Below are positions 35,018 through 45,241 of a stretch of 64,000 nucleotides of DNA, piece by piece. The notes beneath the pieces were generated by a model. It searched no databases. It was given only the letters and a program-made list of their open reading frames with translations, and was not told the origin of the DNA. Numbering within the stretch: position 1 is the stretch's first letter; the number at the start of each line of letters is the position of its first letter. The translations under genes were made by a program, and so were the position numbers. This DNA is from Talpa occidentalis (Eukaryota > Chordata > Mammalia > Eulipotyphla > Talpidae): NCBI RefSeq assembly GCF_014898055.3, contig NW_023601212.1:49898329-49962328 (forward strand). Direction: 5' to 3'.

Positions 35018-38000
35018 CTAGATTCCTGCTATGAGTGAGACCATTCGGTATTTTTCTTTTTCTTTTTGGCTTATTTCGCTGAGCATGATCCCTTCCAGTG
35101 CCATCCATGTTGCTGCAAATTGCATGTGTTTATCTTTTTTGAATGCTGAGTAATATTCCATGGTATATATGTACCACATCTTCTTGATCCAGTCATCTAT
35201 TTTTGGGCATTTGGGTTGTTTCCAAAGCTTAGCTATTGTAAACAGTGCTGCTATAAACATAGGAGTGCAGGTGCTCTTTGGAATTGATGTTTCTGTGTCC
35301 TTTGGGTAAATACCTAGGAGTGGAATTGCTGGATCATATGGAAGCCCTATGTTTAGTAGGTCCAGAAATCTCCACACAGCTCTCCATAGTGGTTGGACCA
35401 GTTTGCACTCCCACCAACAGTGCACAAGAGTTCCTTTTTCTCCACATCCTCGCCAACATTTGTTGTTGCTAGTTTTTTTAATATGTGCCATTCTCACTGG
35501 TGTGAGATGGTATCTCATGGTAGTTTTGATTTGCATTTCCCTGATTACAAGTGATGTTGAACATTTTTTCATATGTCTGTTGGCCATTTGCATTTCCTCT
35601 TCAGAGAAGTTTCTTTTTAGCTCTTCTGCCCATTTTTTGACTGGATTATTTTCTTTGTTGTTGCTGAGTCTCATCAGCTCTTTGCAGATTTTTGTGATCA
35701 GTCCTTTATCATTAGTGTTGGGTGCAAAAATGTTCTCCCAGTTGGTGGGGTTTCTCTTTGTTTTTGTTATTGTCTCTTTTGCTGTGCAGAAGCTCTTTAA
35801 TTTGATGTAGTCCCAGCTGTTTATCTTTCTCTTCACTATCACTGCTTTGGGTGATGTGTCTTTAAAGATGTCTTTCATGTGCAAATCCCGTAGTGTTTCG
35901 CCTATATTTCCTTCTATGTATTTTATGGTTTCAGGTCTTATGTCTAGTTCTTTAATCCATTTTGAGTTGATTTTTGTGTATGGTGTGAGGTAGTGGTCAA
36001 GCTTCATTCTTTTGCATGTAGCGACCCAGTTTTCCCAGCACCATTTATTGAACAAACTTTCTTTGCTCCAATGCATAGTCTTTGCTCCTTTGTCAAAGAT
36101 TAGTTGACCATAAATCTGTGGGTTTATTTCTGGATTTTCTATTCGATTCCATTGGTCTGTATGTCTGTTCTTGTTCCAATACCATGCAGTTTTGATGATT
36201 ATGGCTTTGTAGTAGAGTTTGAAGTCTGGGAGTGTGATGCCTCCATTTCCTTCTTTTTTTTTCAGTAGAGCTTTGGCTATTCGGGGTTTTTGGTGATTCC
36301 ATATGAATTTCATCAATAATTGTTCTATTTCTTTGAAGAATGCCATTGAGATTTTGATTGGAATAGCATTGAATCTATATATTGCTTTTGGTAGGATGGC
36401 CATTTTAATAATGTTTATTCTTCCAATCCATGAGCAGGGGATGTCTTTCCATTTCTTTGTGTCTTCTTCTATTTCTTTTAACAGTGTTTTATAGTTTTCT
36501 TTGTATAGGTCCTTTACCTCTTTTGTTAGATTTATTCCCAAATATTTGATTTTTTTTGTTTCGATAATAAAAGGGGTGGTTTTTTTGATTTCTTCTTCTT
36601 CAGATTTATTGTTTGTGTATAGGAAGGCTACTGACTTTTGCGTGTTGATTTTGTATCCTGCCACTTTACTGAATTGATTGATGAGTTGAATTAGTTTTTC
36701 TGTGGAGATTTTGGGGTTCTCTATGTATATTATCATATCGTCTGCAAATAGTGATAGTTTGACTTCTTCTTTTCCTATTTGGATTCCTTGGATGTCTTTC
36801 TCTTGTCTTATTGCTCTGGCTAGGACTTCCAGTATTATATTGAAAAGCAGTGGTGAGAGTGGACATCCTTGTCTTGTTCCAGATCTTAATGGAATTGCTT
36901 TCAGCTTTTCACCATTGAGAATGATACTGGCTGTTGGCTTGTCATAGATGGCCTTTATGATGTTGAGGTATGTTCCTTGTATCCCAAGAATTTCAAGGGC
37001 TTTTATCATGAATGGGTGTTGCACTTTGTCGAAAGCTTTCTCAGCATCTATTGATATTATCATATGGTTTTTTATATTTCTTTTTGTTGATGTGTTGGAT
37101 AACGTTGATTGATTTTCGGATGTTAAACCATCCTTGTGCCCCTGGAATGAATCCAACTTGGTCGTGGTGAATTATCTTATGGATACATTGTTGGATTCTG
37201 ATAGCTAAAATTTTATTGAGGATTTTTGCATCAGTGTTCATTAGGGAGATTGGCCTATAGTTTTCCTTTTTTGTGTTGTCCTTATTCGGTTTTGGTATTA
37301 GTGTAATATTGGCTTCATAGAACGTGTTTGGTATTGTCCCTTCCTTCTCAATTTTTTGGAAGAGTTTGTGAAGGATAGGCACTAATTCGTCTCTGAATGT
37401 TTGGTAGAATTCATTTGTAAATCCATCAGGTCCTGGGCTTTTGTTTTTGGGGAGGTTTTTAATTACCATTTCAATTTCACTGCTTGTAATTGGTCTGTTT
37501 AGGTGTTCTATTTCTTCTTTATCTAGCTTTGGGTGATTGTAGAGTTGTAGGAATTTGTCCATCTCCTCTAGATTGTTGAACTTGTTTCCATATAACTGTT
37601 CATAGTAGTTACTGATTATTCTTTTGATTTCTGCTGTGTCCGTTGTGATTTCTCCTCTTTCATTTATGATCCTGTGTATTTGTGCTTTCTCCCTTTTTTC
37701 CTTTGTGAGCCTGGCTAGGGGTTTGTCTATTTTATTTATTTTTTCAAAGAACCAGCTCTTGGTTTCATTGATCTTTTGGATTGTTTTTTAGTTTCAATTT
37801 CATTTATTTCTGCTTTGGTTTTTATTATTTCTTTTCTTCTACTGGTTCTGGGGTTTTTTTGTTGTTCTTTTTCTAGATCTTTGAGCTTCGAGATTAGGTT
37901 GTTTCTTTGAGTTCTTTCTTGTTTTTTGATGTGAGCTTCTATTGCTATATATTTTCCTCTTATTACTGCTTTTGCTGCATCCCATACATTTAGGATATTG

Positions 38001-38844
38001 GTGTCCTCCTTGTCATTCAATTCAAAGAATTTTTTAATTTCTTCTTTGATCTCCTCGTTAGTCCAGTGGTCTTCCAGTAGTGTGGCTTTTAGTCTCCATG
38101 AGGTAGGATAGTTCCTTGCCTTCTTTTTATGATTTATTTCTAGTTTGATGCCTTCGTGGTCAGAAAAGATGGTTGGTATGATTTCAATCTTGGTGTATCT
38201 GTTGATGTTTGTCTTGTGCCCCAGTATGTGATCGATCCTGGAGAATGATCCGTGTGCGCTTGAGAAAAATGTGTACTCCGTTTTTTTTTGGTTTAGTGTT
38301 CTATAGATGTCTGTTAAGCCCAAATGCTCTAGGTCCTTATTTAGAGCTTTAGTTTCTTTACTTATTTTTTGTCTTGTTGATCTATCCATTGTTGATAGTG
38401 GTGTGTTGAAGTCTCCCACTACATATGTGTTTTCTCTGATGTCTGTTTTCAGAGAGGACAACAGTTGTCTGATATATTTTGGTGCTCTTTCGTTTGGTGA
38501 GTATATGTTAATGAGTGTTATTTCTTCTTGAAGTATTGTCCCTTAATCATAATGTAGTGACCATTGGGGTCTCTTTTTATTTTTTTGAGTTTGAAGTCTG
38601 TTTTATCTGATATAAGTATAGCTGTTCCTGCTTTCTTTTCTGGCCCATTTGCTTGTAGGATTGTTTTCAATCCTTTGACTTTGAGCCTATTTTTATCTTT
38701 TGTAGCTAAATGTGTTTCCTGGAGACAGCAAAAGGTTGGGTTTTGTTTCTTAATCCAGGCTGCAACTCTGTGTCTTTTTATTGAAGAGTTTAGTCCATTT
38801 ACATTTAGAGTTAATATTGATATGTTAGCATCTGTATTTGCCAT
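35018..38844 (-). pseudogene. L1 ORF2 (endonuclease-reverse transcriptase), frameshifted
   Basis: ORF2 protein nicks target DNA and reverse-transcribes L1 RNA. From the ATG at 38,844 the N-terminus has the endonuclease landmarks LTLNVNGLN and QETHL, then VVGDFNTPLS and SDHEG further on. The RT domain has [13 protein letters not shown] and the catalytic FADD. The C-terminus has the cysteine motif [18 protein letters not shown]. The span is 3,827 bases, one off a multiple of three, and the reading passes through three frame changes: near 38,520-38,545, near 37,740-37,790 and near 37,070. A 712-codon frame (35,018-37,156) stays open to the stop. The first break is absent from copy B, so it may be a sequencing error. 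The second, in an A run, occurs in both copies. Confidence 0.95.
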
Positions 38845-38917
38845 TATGTTTGTCTTTCCTTTGATTTTATTTATTTATTCTTTTAATAACTTTTTTTTTT
38901 TTGGTCTTCTTTCGTTG

Positions 38918-39829
38918 TTATTCGTCCCTCTGAGGTTCTGGCTTTAGGATTCCTTGTAGTATTTTTTGGAGTGGGGGTTTAGTCGCAATGAAATTCCGGA
39001 GTTTCTCTTTGTCTGGGAAGGTCCATATTCTTTCTTCATGGAGGAAAGAGAGCTTTGCGGGATAGAGTATTCTTGGTTGGCATCTGTTTTCTTGGAGTCT
39101 GTTGACTATGTCCCTCCACTCTCTCCTTGCCCGTAGTGTTTCTTCAGAGAAGTCTGATGTCAGCCTGATTGGTTTTCCTTTGAATGTTATCTGTTTCTTC
39201 CCTCTTGTCAGCTTCATTATTTTTCCTTGTCCTGGATCTTGGGAGCTTTACTATTATGTGTCTTGCTGTTTTTTCCTTTCGTCGTGGAAGTTTGGTGTTC
39301 TTCTTGCTTCTTGTATATCAATTTTCAGCTCCTTCTTCTCATTTGGGAAGTTCTCTTCAATTATATCCATGAATATTTTCTCTGTTCCTACGTCTCTCTC
39401 CTCTCCTTCTGGAATTCCTATAACTCTTATATTTCCTTTCCTCATGGAGTCAGATAGTTCCCGAAGTCTTTCTTCATTCTTTTTCCTTCGTACTTCTCTT
39501 TCCTTTTCTGTTTTGGTTCTTTTTATTTCTGTGTCTTCAAGATTACTTATTCGTTCTTCCATTTCATCTATTCTGCTTTCATTGCTTTTCCCAGAGTTCT
39601 TTAGTTCCTCCATTAATTCTTTGATCTCCTGCATTCTCTTACTCCCTCTTTAGGACTCAATTTCCTTCTTCTGATCTATCACTTTTTTAATCATGGCAAT
39701 TTTAAATTCTCTTTCTGGAAGGCTCAGAAGTTCTTCCAAGTTGCTGTCGTTGCAATCTGGGGAGTGGTTTTCTTTTTGTGGTGTGCTTCTTTCCTGAGGA
39801 GTTTTAGGTTGCGTGTGTTCTTCTACTCC
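38918..39829 (-). pseudogene. L1 ORF1 (RNA-binding chaperone), frameshifted
   Basis: ORF1 protein coats L1 RNA as a trimer. Read on the minus strand it has a coiled-coil with heptad-like REVREMQEIKEL-type sequence, an RRM region with IRVIGIPEGEE (39,254-39,634), and the C-terminal domain with ARREWRDIVNRLQ and ILYPAKLSFL (38,918-39,217). The frames are offset between 39,217 and 39,254, where copy A lacks two T residues that copy B has and copy B reads straight through. The N-terminal start is not resolved: the frame is closed by a TAG at 39,830-39,832, and an ATA sits where an ATG might be expected further upstream. The 62 codons before the first clear methionine carry no recognisable domain. 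Confidence 0.88.
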
Positions 39830-41170
39830 CTACTGTCTGTTTTCTAATTTGTCGTATGCGTTGGGACACTGTGTTGCTCGGACTGACTGACATCTTGGGT
39901 GAACTCTCCGCTCCCCTCTGGCTCTTCCAGGAGCCATCTCTGTCTTCTGGGGAGCTTTCTGCTGGTGTTAGGCAGTTTTTACTTAAGAAATGTCCCTGTT
40001 CTCAAATGGCGAAGCGGGATGCAGTCCCTGCGCCTCCGGTTTCAGGCACACTCTTCTGCGCACCCGGTCTGCCCCGGACGTGGGTGCCTGCTCCTCTGTG
40101 GGCTCAGACTGCTGGTCGGAAGGGGCCTGGCGTGGAATAACTTCCCGGCTGGCCACTGGGTCCTCCAGAAACCTTCTGCCCTTTTCAAGCAGTCTTAAGA
40201 AATGTCCTGTTTTATAGGGTGTTAGTGACTTTTTTTTTCCTGGTCGCTAGTGGCGCCAGAGATCTCTCCTATTGTCCTTGGGGGCTGTTTTTCGCCTCCC
40301 CCCACCCCGTGGGACAGAGAACAGAGCGGGAATGGTAGGTTACACCTCAACAGCTTTGGGGTGCTGTGTCTGCCTTGTGCCCCACCGTCGTGGAGAAACC
40401 ACGCCCCGAATTTTCGTGCCCCGGGTCTCAGTTCAAAGCCCTCAGTTCCAGGACGCGGGCTGTAGCCCAGTTCAGTGGCGCGGGAATGGCGCCTTTTGCG
40501 CAGCTCCCGTGCCTGGGCGCCTGGTTCCTGCTCACTCAGGGAGGGACCTTCACCTCAGTGAGGACCTCCGTGCGTCTCCCCGCAAGCCTAGGTCGTCTCC
40601 CCGCAAGCCTAGGTCGCAGGCGCGGGGACCTGGGCAGCCGCGATCCAGGTCTGCACTTGCTTTTCAAGCTCCCCGAGCGCGCCGCGTTCCCGCGCCAGCT
40701 TACCGGCAGCCCGGGCTGTGTGCGCGTCTCCTGGGGTCTTTGTTCTTCTCTAATGGCGCCGGAGCCGTTCGCTCACCGCCGCGGCGGATCCTGCAGGGTT
40801 CGCCTCAGCTCCCCGTTCACGGGGTGTGGTGGCTGCAAATAGTTCCTTTCCACTCACAGTCCCGCTTGCTGCGTCGTTTGTTCTTGTGGGCCGTTTTGGT
40901 TTGTTGTTTCCTCCTCTCTGCCGGTCGGAGAGTGCCGCCTCTGTGGGCGGGGGAGGGGAGCAGGGTTCTGCGCTTCCCTCCCTTCTAGTCCTTTTTTATG
41001 GCCACTTTCTTCTTTGGGCAGTTCGCTGGCGTCACCCGTTTATCTTCCGTGTCCCACTTCTCACTGGGACCTGCCGCTTTCCTCCCTATTCACTTTTTTA
41101 ATGGGAGATCTTACTCGCAGCGTCTCCTCGCCGCCATGTTGCTCCGCCCCCACTTTCCTCCTTACTAGTT
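39830..41170 (-). promoter_or_regulatory. L1 5' UTR / internal promoter, copy A
   Basis: About 1.3 kb of GC- and CpG-rich sequence, in sharp contrast to the AT-rich surroundings, lies upstream of ORF1. In L1 this region is the internal RNA polymerase II promoter. It contains an exact 21-bp tandem repeat (40,573-40,593 and 40,594-40,614, CGTCTCCCCGCAAGCCTAGG onward). Open frames on the opposite strand, such as 40,272-40,988, are probably by-products of GC richness, since they do not stay in one frame in copy B. Confidence 0.85.
41130..41141 (-). promoter_or_regulatory. YY1-like site at the L1 5' end
   Basis: The minus strand reads CAACATGGCGGC, a good YY1 motif, 29-40 bases inside the element end and preceded by GGGGGCGGAG. 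Human L1 has a YY1 site at the same place, where it positions transcription start. The function here is inferred. Confidence 0.7.
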
Positions 41171-41229
41171 CAAGACTGGTCTTTTCTACCCCACTTCAGA
41201 CACCAGTTGAAAATCCAGGCCATCCATCA

Positions 41230-41350
41230 TTGTGCTTCTGACCAATTGGAGCTAACTTGCCCAAGGCCACAAGGCTGAGAGAAAAGACAATCTGTGGAAC
41301 TTAAATCCAAAGGTTTCCTAGCCATCACTCAGGCAGTCTCCCTCATTGCA
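41230..41350 (-). repeat. MIR fragment
   Basis: GAGCTAACTTGCCCAAGGCC, ACAAGGCTGAG and GGAACTTAAATCC resemble the MIR core. Confidence 0.45.
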
Positions 41351-41403
41351 CTCAAGTCTCCCTGGACTCTGGTAGCCACTAGCTCTCCACCAGCAACTGA
41401 CCA

Positions 41404-41890
41404 ATCACCTGCATATTGGAGATCCTCATGACTGCCTCCTTTACTTTGATTAAATTGCTCGTATCAAAATTGCTATGAGTGTGGTAATATGAAAGAGACA
41501 CACAGGAGAAGGATGGGCTGTTTTGTGAGGTGTATAACATATGCAAAACTAGAATACAATACATGACAATAATATATGTGTTTAAGTGAAGAGGTGGGAA
41601 TAAAATCCAAAGAATACAGTAGAGGTCTGTAAGAGTCTTAAAACATATGGGAAGTGTTATAAATTGTTTGAGGCTAGACTGTGATATGATAAAGATATAT
41701 ATTACAAACTGTAGAGCAACTATAAAGGCAAAAGGAGTGTATCCAACAAGTAGGCCAAGTAGGCGGTGGTTAAATAAACAAGTAGTTGCAATTAAATTGC
41801 TAGGCTAACACAATTACTTAGTGTTAACCAGTTTATTGTACAAGGAAATGAGAAAGGATACTGAGGAAAATGAAGATGGAGCATGGAAGG
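41404..41890 (+). mobile_element. Old L1 segment, opposite orientation to that at 34,110
   Basis: The stretch 41,463-41,738 is the reverse complement of about 34,430-34,762, without the fold-back. Shared landmarks include GTATAACATATGCAAAACTA, CTGTAAGAGTCTTAAAACAT and AGACTGTGATATGATAAAG. Confidence 0.65.
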
Positions 41891-41917
41891 AGCCACTCTC
41901 CCCTTTTGGGGGGGGAT

Positions 41918-42185
41918 TTTTTTTTTTTTTAAGATTTATTTATGCATATAAGAACTGGAGTGTAGCCCAGCAGTGTGGAGGGTGAGAGGATTCACCAGAG
42001 ACAGTGGGGAGAAGAACAGGCAGACTGACTGAAACACACTGCTGAGGGGAGCAGTGGGTGAGACAGGAGAGGTCTGCTGCACCATGTGGGTAGCTCCCTG
42101 GCCTGCCAGGGATTGAACTCGTGCTGCAGAGGCTGCCGATTGCTTCATAGTGCTGTGCTTAACCCCTTGCGCCACCAGGGAGGCC
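41918..42185 (-). mobile_element. tRNA-derived SINE, type 1 (copy A)
   Basis: A complete body with a T-rich tail at the left. CTTTTGGGGGGGGGATTT at the left and CTCTTTGGGGATTTA at the right look like a TSD blurred by a G run. Confidence 0.92.
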
Positions 42186-42540
42186 TCTTTGGGGATTTAA
42201 TGGCAGCATCATCACAGGACGCATAAGCATGAGAGATCAATAACTTCATCTCCAGGTCCTCTTCCCTCTGTAATGAATGGAAGCTGGGGCTGAAAATTCC
42301 AAGCTTCTAATCATGGCTTAGTCTTTGTGGTGACCACCCATTCAGGAGTCCACAAGAGTCACCTCATTTAGAACAAAGAGACTGCAGTCACCCAGCAGAT
42401 TCCAAAAGTTTAGGAAGTATGTGTCAGGAACCAGGATCAGAAACCAAATATTTGAACAAAAGATGTCCTTAGTGCTCTTATCACTTAGGAAATTACCAGG
42501 GGCTTAGGAGCACTGTGTCAGGAAGTGGGACAGAAAACCA
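42186..42540. other. Single-copy DNA, nothing recognised
   Basis: No gene or repeat could be assigned. It is duplicated at 52,301-52,660. Confidence 0.5.
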
Positions 42541-43800
42541 GCATATATTCCATTATCTCACCATATGTGTATCACTTTTCTTAAAACAGCCCATTATCTT
42601 TTACTTTTTATTTTTAACTAATATATATTGTAACTAATATTTTAACTAATATTTATTGTTATTGAAGTACTGTTGTTCTACATCCTTGCTAGCGTTTTGA
42701 TGGTATAGGATTCCCCACTCTGGTGTAGGCACCATAGCCCTCCCTCTATCCCATAGTCCATTGTGGCCCCCTCCTCATCCCTCATCTTCCCAATCAATTA
42801 TCTTTCAAAGAGATTTTAAAAGTGAAAAAAAGACCCTATCTTTAACCTTATATTTACCATTTTCAAACCCTCTTTATTATTTTTGTATTGATCCAAATTT
42901 CTCCTAGTATATTTCTTCTGCCTGAAGAACTTTAAATATTTCTAGCATAGACCTACTGGCAATAAATTATCTGTTTTTATTCACCTTTTAAAAAGCCTCT
43001 ATTTAGAGCCTCCCTGGTGATGTAGGGGTTAAGTCTCAAAGCTATTTCCATGAAGATCTGAGTTCGATCCCCAGCCAGGGAGGTGGCCCACATGGTGCAG
43101 CAGACCTCTCTTTTCTCCCCCGCTGCTCCCTTCAGCAGTGTGTTTCAGTAGATTTGCCTGTTCTGCTCCCACTCTGTCTCTGGTGAATCCTCTCAGCCCA
43201 GCACCTCTGGCCTACATCCCAGTTCTTGTATGCAAAAATAAATAATTTTTAAAAATTAAAAAATAAAAAAGTCTCTAACATTACTTTTTGAAAGATATTT
43301 TTAATGTAGAACTCTAGGTTGACTTTTTTCTTTTAGCACTTTAGAGGCATCACAACACTGTCTTATATTTGATGAGAAGTCAGCTGTCTTCCATATTTTT
43401 GCTGTTTTCTATATATTATGACCCCCACTCCCAACTGCTCTTAAGATGTTCTGTTTATCATGAGTTTCCACCAATTTGATTATCATGTGACTTGGTGTTA
43501 TTTTCTTTGGATTAGTTTTGTATTTCATCAGATTTCTTAAAACTGCAAGCTTGGAGTAGTCATCAAATAGACATTTTCAACCAGTGAACATTTCTTCACA
43601 TGTTTTTCTTGTCTGCTCTCCCTTCAAGAGTTCCATCACACTGTGCTGGACAATTGGCACAGTCTCCCAGAGCTGATGTTCTCTTCATGTTATGCCCAGA
43701 TGTTCCCCTGATTGTGTTTCTTTTATATACGTTTCTAATATTGTTTTAGATCAAAGGTCACAGATAACTTTTCTTGGTGCCTTAACTGTTGTTAATCCTA
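42541..43800 (-). mobile_element. Old L1 ORF1/5' region, split by a SINE (copy A)
   Basis: Antisense landmarks are TTTCTTCTGCCTGAAGAACT, CTAGCATAGACCTACTGGC, AACTCTAGGTTGACTTTTT and GATGAGAAGTCAGCTGTC. This is the same type and orientation as 34,110-34,807, possibly one original element split by the young L1 and by an inverted segment. Confidence 0.65.
43005..43265 (+). mobile_element. tRNA-derived SINE, type 1 (copy A)
   Basis: The body is complete apart from a missing stretch in the head after GGGGTTAAG. AAAAAGCCTCTA at the left and AAAAAAGTCTCTAA at the right look like a decayed TSD. It lies in the old L1. Confidence 0.9.
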
Positions 43801-43833
43801 TTCAGACTAATTTCATTTCAGGTATTTCACTAA

Positions 43834-44135
43834 GAAAAATAAGGTGGGGGTCCTCCCCTGGTGGTGCAGCAGTTGAGCACTGGGCTGTGAAGCTGCCCGC
43901 AGCCTCTGCAGCGCCAGTTCGATCCCCAGCCGCCAGCGAGGGTCCCACATGGCGCGACAGACCTCTCCTGTTGCCTGCTGCTCCCCTCAGCAGTGTTTTT
44001 TCAGTCAGTCTGCCTGTTCTGTTCCCCGCTCTGGCTCTGGTGAATCTCTCACCCCTCCCGCGCTTCTGACTGCACCCAGTGCTTGTATAAATAAATAAAT
44101 AAATCTTTAAAAAAAGAAAAGAAAATAAGGTGGGG
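43834..44135 (+). mobile_element. tRNA-derived SINE, type 2 (copy A)
   Basis: The TSD GAAAAATAAGGTGGGG at 43,834-43,849 pairs with GAAAATAAGGTGGGG at 44,121-44,135, one A short. In copy B both sides match perfectly, so the missing A here may be an assembly error. Confidence 0.95.
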
Positions 44136-44467
44136 AAGGGAGATAGACCCGAGGTGAAGAGTTTAACTACGTCAATCAGGGAAACCTTACTGATAAGGTG
44201 AAATTTGAGCAAAGACATGATGGGGGTAAGGGAAAGACAGTCTTCATCATGCACCAAAACTTCTATTACACCATTCTCATTTCTGTTTAATCTGCCCATT
44301 TCTTCTAATATACCAAGGACAGCTTTTTATTCTATGTTTCCTTTAGTCTCCAATCTTCCTGAGTTATGTTCTTTTACTCCTTTATCTATTTGTCGCTCCC
44401 TCTTCTTTTGATTCCCTTGCTTCTCTTATGGCTTTGCAGCTATAATGCTTTGATTTTACTCTCTCAT
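44136..44467. other. Single-copy DNA, nothing recognised
   Basis: No gene or repeat could be assigned. The copy B counterpart is 54,251-54,587. Confidence 0.5.
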
Positions 44468-44739
44468 TTTTTTTAAAAAAGAGTTATTTATTTATGCATA
44501 CAAGAACTGGGGTACAGGCCAGAGGTGTGGGGTGTGAGAGGATTCACCAGAGACAGAGTGGGGAACAGAACAGGCAGACTGACTGAAATACACTGCTGAG
44601 GGGAGCAGCGGGCGAGACCAGAGAGGTCTGCTGTGCCATGTGGTTTGCTCCTTGCTGGCTGGGGATAGAATTCATGCTGCAGAGGCTGCAGATTGCTTCA
44701 TAGTGTGGTGCTTAACCCCTTGCACCACCAGGGAGGCCC
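44468..44739 (-). mobile_element. tRNA-derived SINE, type 1 (copy A)
   Basis: A complete body with its tail at the left (TTTAAAAAAGAGTTATTTA). No clear TSD. Confidence 0.92.
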
Positions 44740-45141
44740 TGTTTAGTTTTCCTTTTTGTCTTTTTTCCCCAGTAGAAAAGGTAGGTGGAAGTTAAAAGTT
44801 GTGGCAGGGTTATATTTAGGGGGGAAAGGATGTCCTAAGCAAACTCCATACAGGTTTGGGGACTCCACGCCCACTCCAGATCAAAAGCCATGAAGACACT
44901 GGGAAATACAAATCCCATCATCACCAAAGGGAGGGTTGCTGGGACCTGAGGGTGAAGTTAGCAGCCAGGTTTAAATACATAATCAGCCATGTGGGCTGGG
45001 GTCGCTCTCTTGGCCTCACCACTCTTGGCTTTTTATCAGCTCTCAGCAGGTCATTGGGATTACAGCTCAGTGGAACAGGTAGGACGCATTCACAATTTAT
45101 CTCCCTCTTTTTCTCCTTGAGTTATTCATTTCTTCATTTCC
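44740..45141. other. Single-copy DNA up to the gap
   Basis: No gene is recognised. It stops abruptly at the N run, and the same sequence continues past this point at 55,260. Confidence 0.6.
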
Positions 45142-45241
45142 NNNNNNNNNNNNNNNNNNNNNNNNNNNNNNNNNNNNNNNNNNNNNNNNNNNNNNNNNNN
45201 NNNNNNNNNNNNNNNNNNNNNNNNNNNNNNNNNNNNNNNNN
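45142..45241. other. Assembly gap, exactly 100 N
   Basis: A round 100-N run is the usual placeholder for a gap of unknown size. The duplicated blocks abut it on both sides. Confidence 0.99.

Larger units (their letters stand above)
34808..41187 (-). mobile_element. Full-length young LINE-1 (copy A)
   Basis: The 17-bp TSD CAAGACTGGTCTTTTCT lies at 34,808-34,824 and 41,171-41,187 and brackets 6,346 bp. Read on the minus strand it has a CpG-rich 5' UTR, ORF1, a short spacer, ORF2, a 3' UTR (34,846-35,017) with an AATAAA signal about 12 bases before the tail, and a poly(A) tail of about 21. The nick site on the plus strand, TTCT/AC, is a variant of the L1 endonuclease preference for TTTT/AA. Full length, a perfect TSD and long near-intact frames indicate a recent insertion, which landed in older L1-derived DNA. 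Confidence 0.96.

Noticed and set aside
39102..39653. 183-codon plus-strand frame, and similar plus-strand frames across both L1 blocks
   Set aside because: They are antisense shadows of ORF1 and ORF2.
40272..40988. 238-codon plus-strand frame in the GC-rich region
   Set aside because: It lies antisense in the L1 5' UTR, shows no domain, and does not hold its frame in copy B. GC-rich DNA has few stops.
43692..44299. Plus frame of 125 codons and minus frame of 165 codons
   Set aside because: Both read through a SINE body and its flank, and similar strings appear at other SINEs.
45142..45241. Runs of X in translated frames crossing the gap
   Set aside because: They come from the N run and are not sequence.
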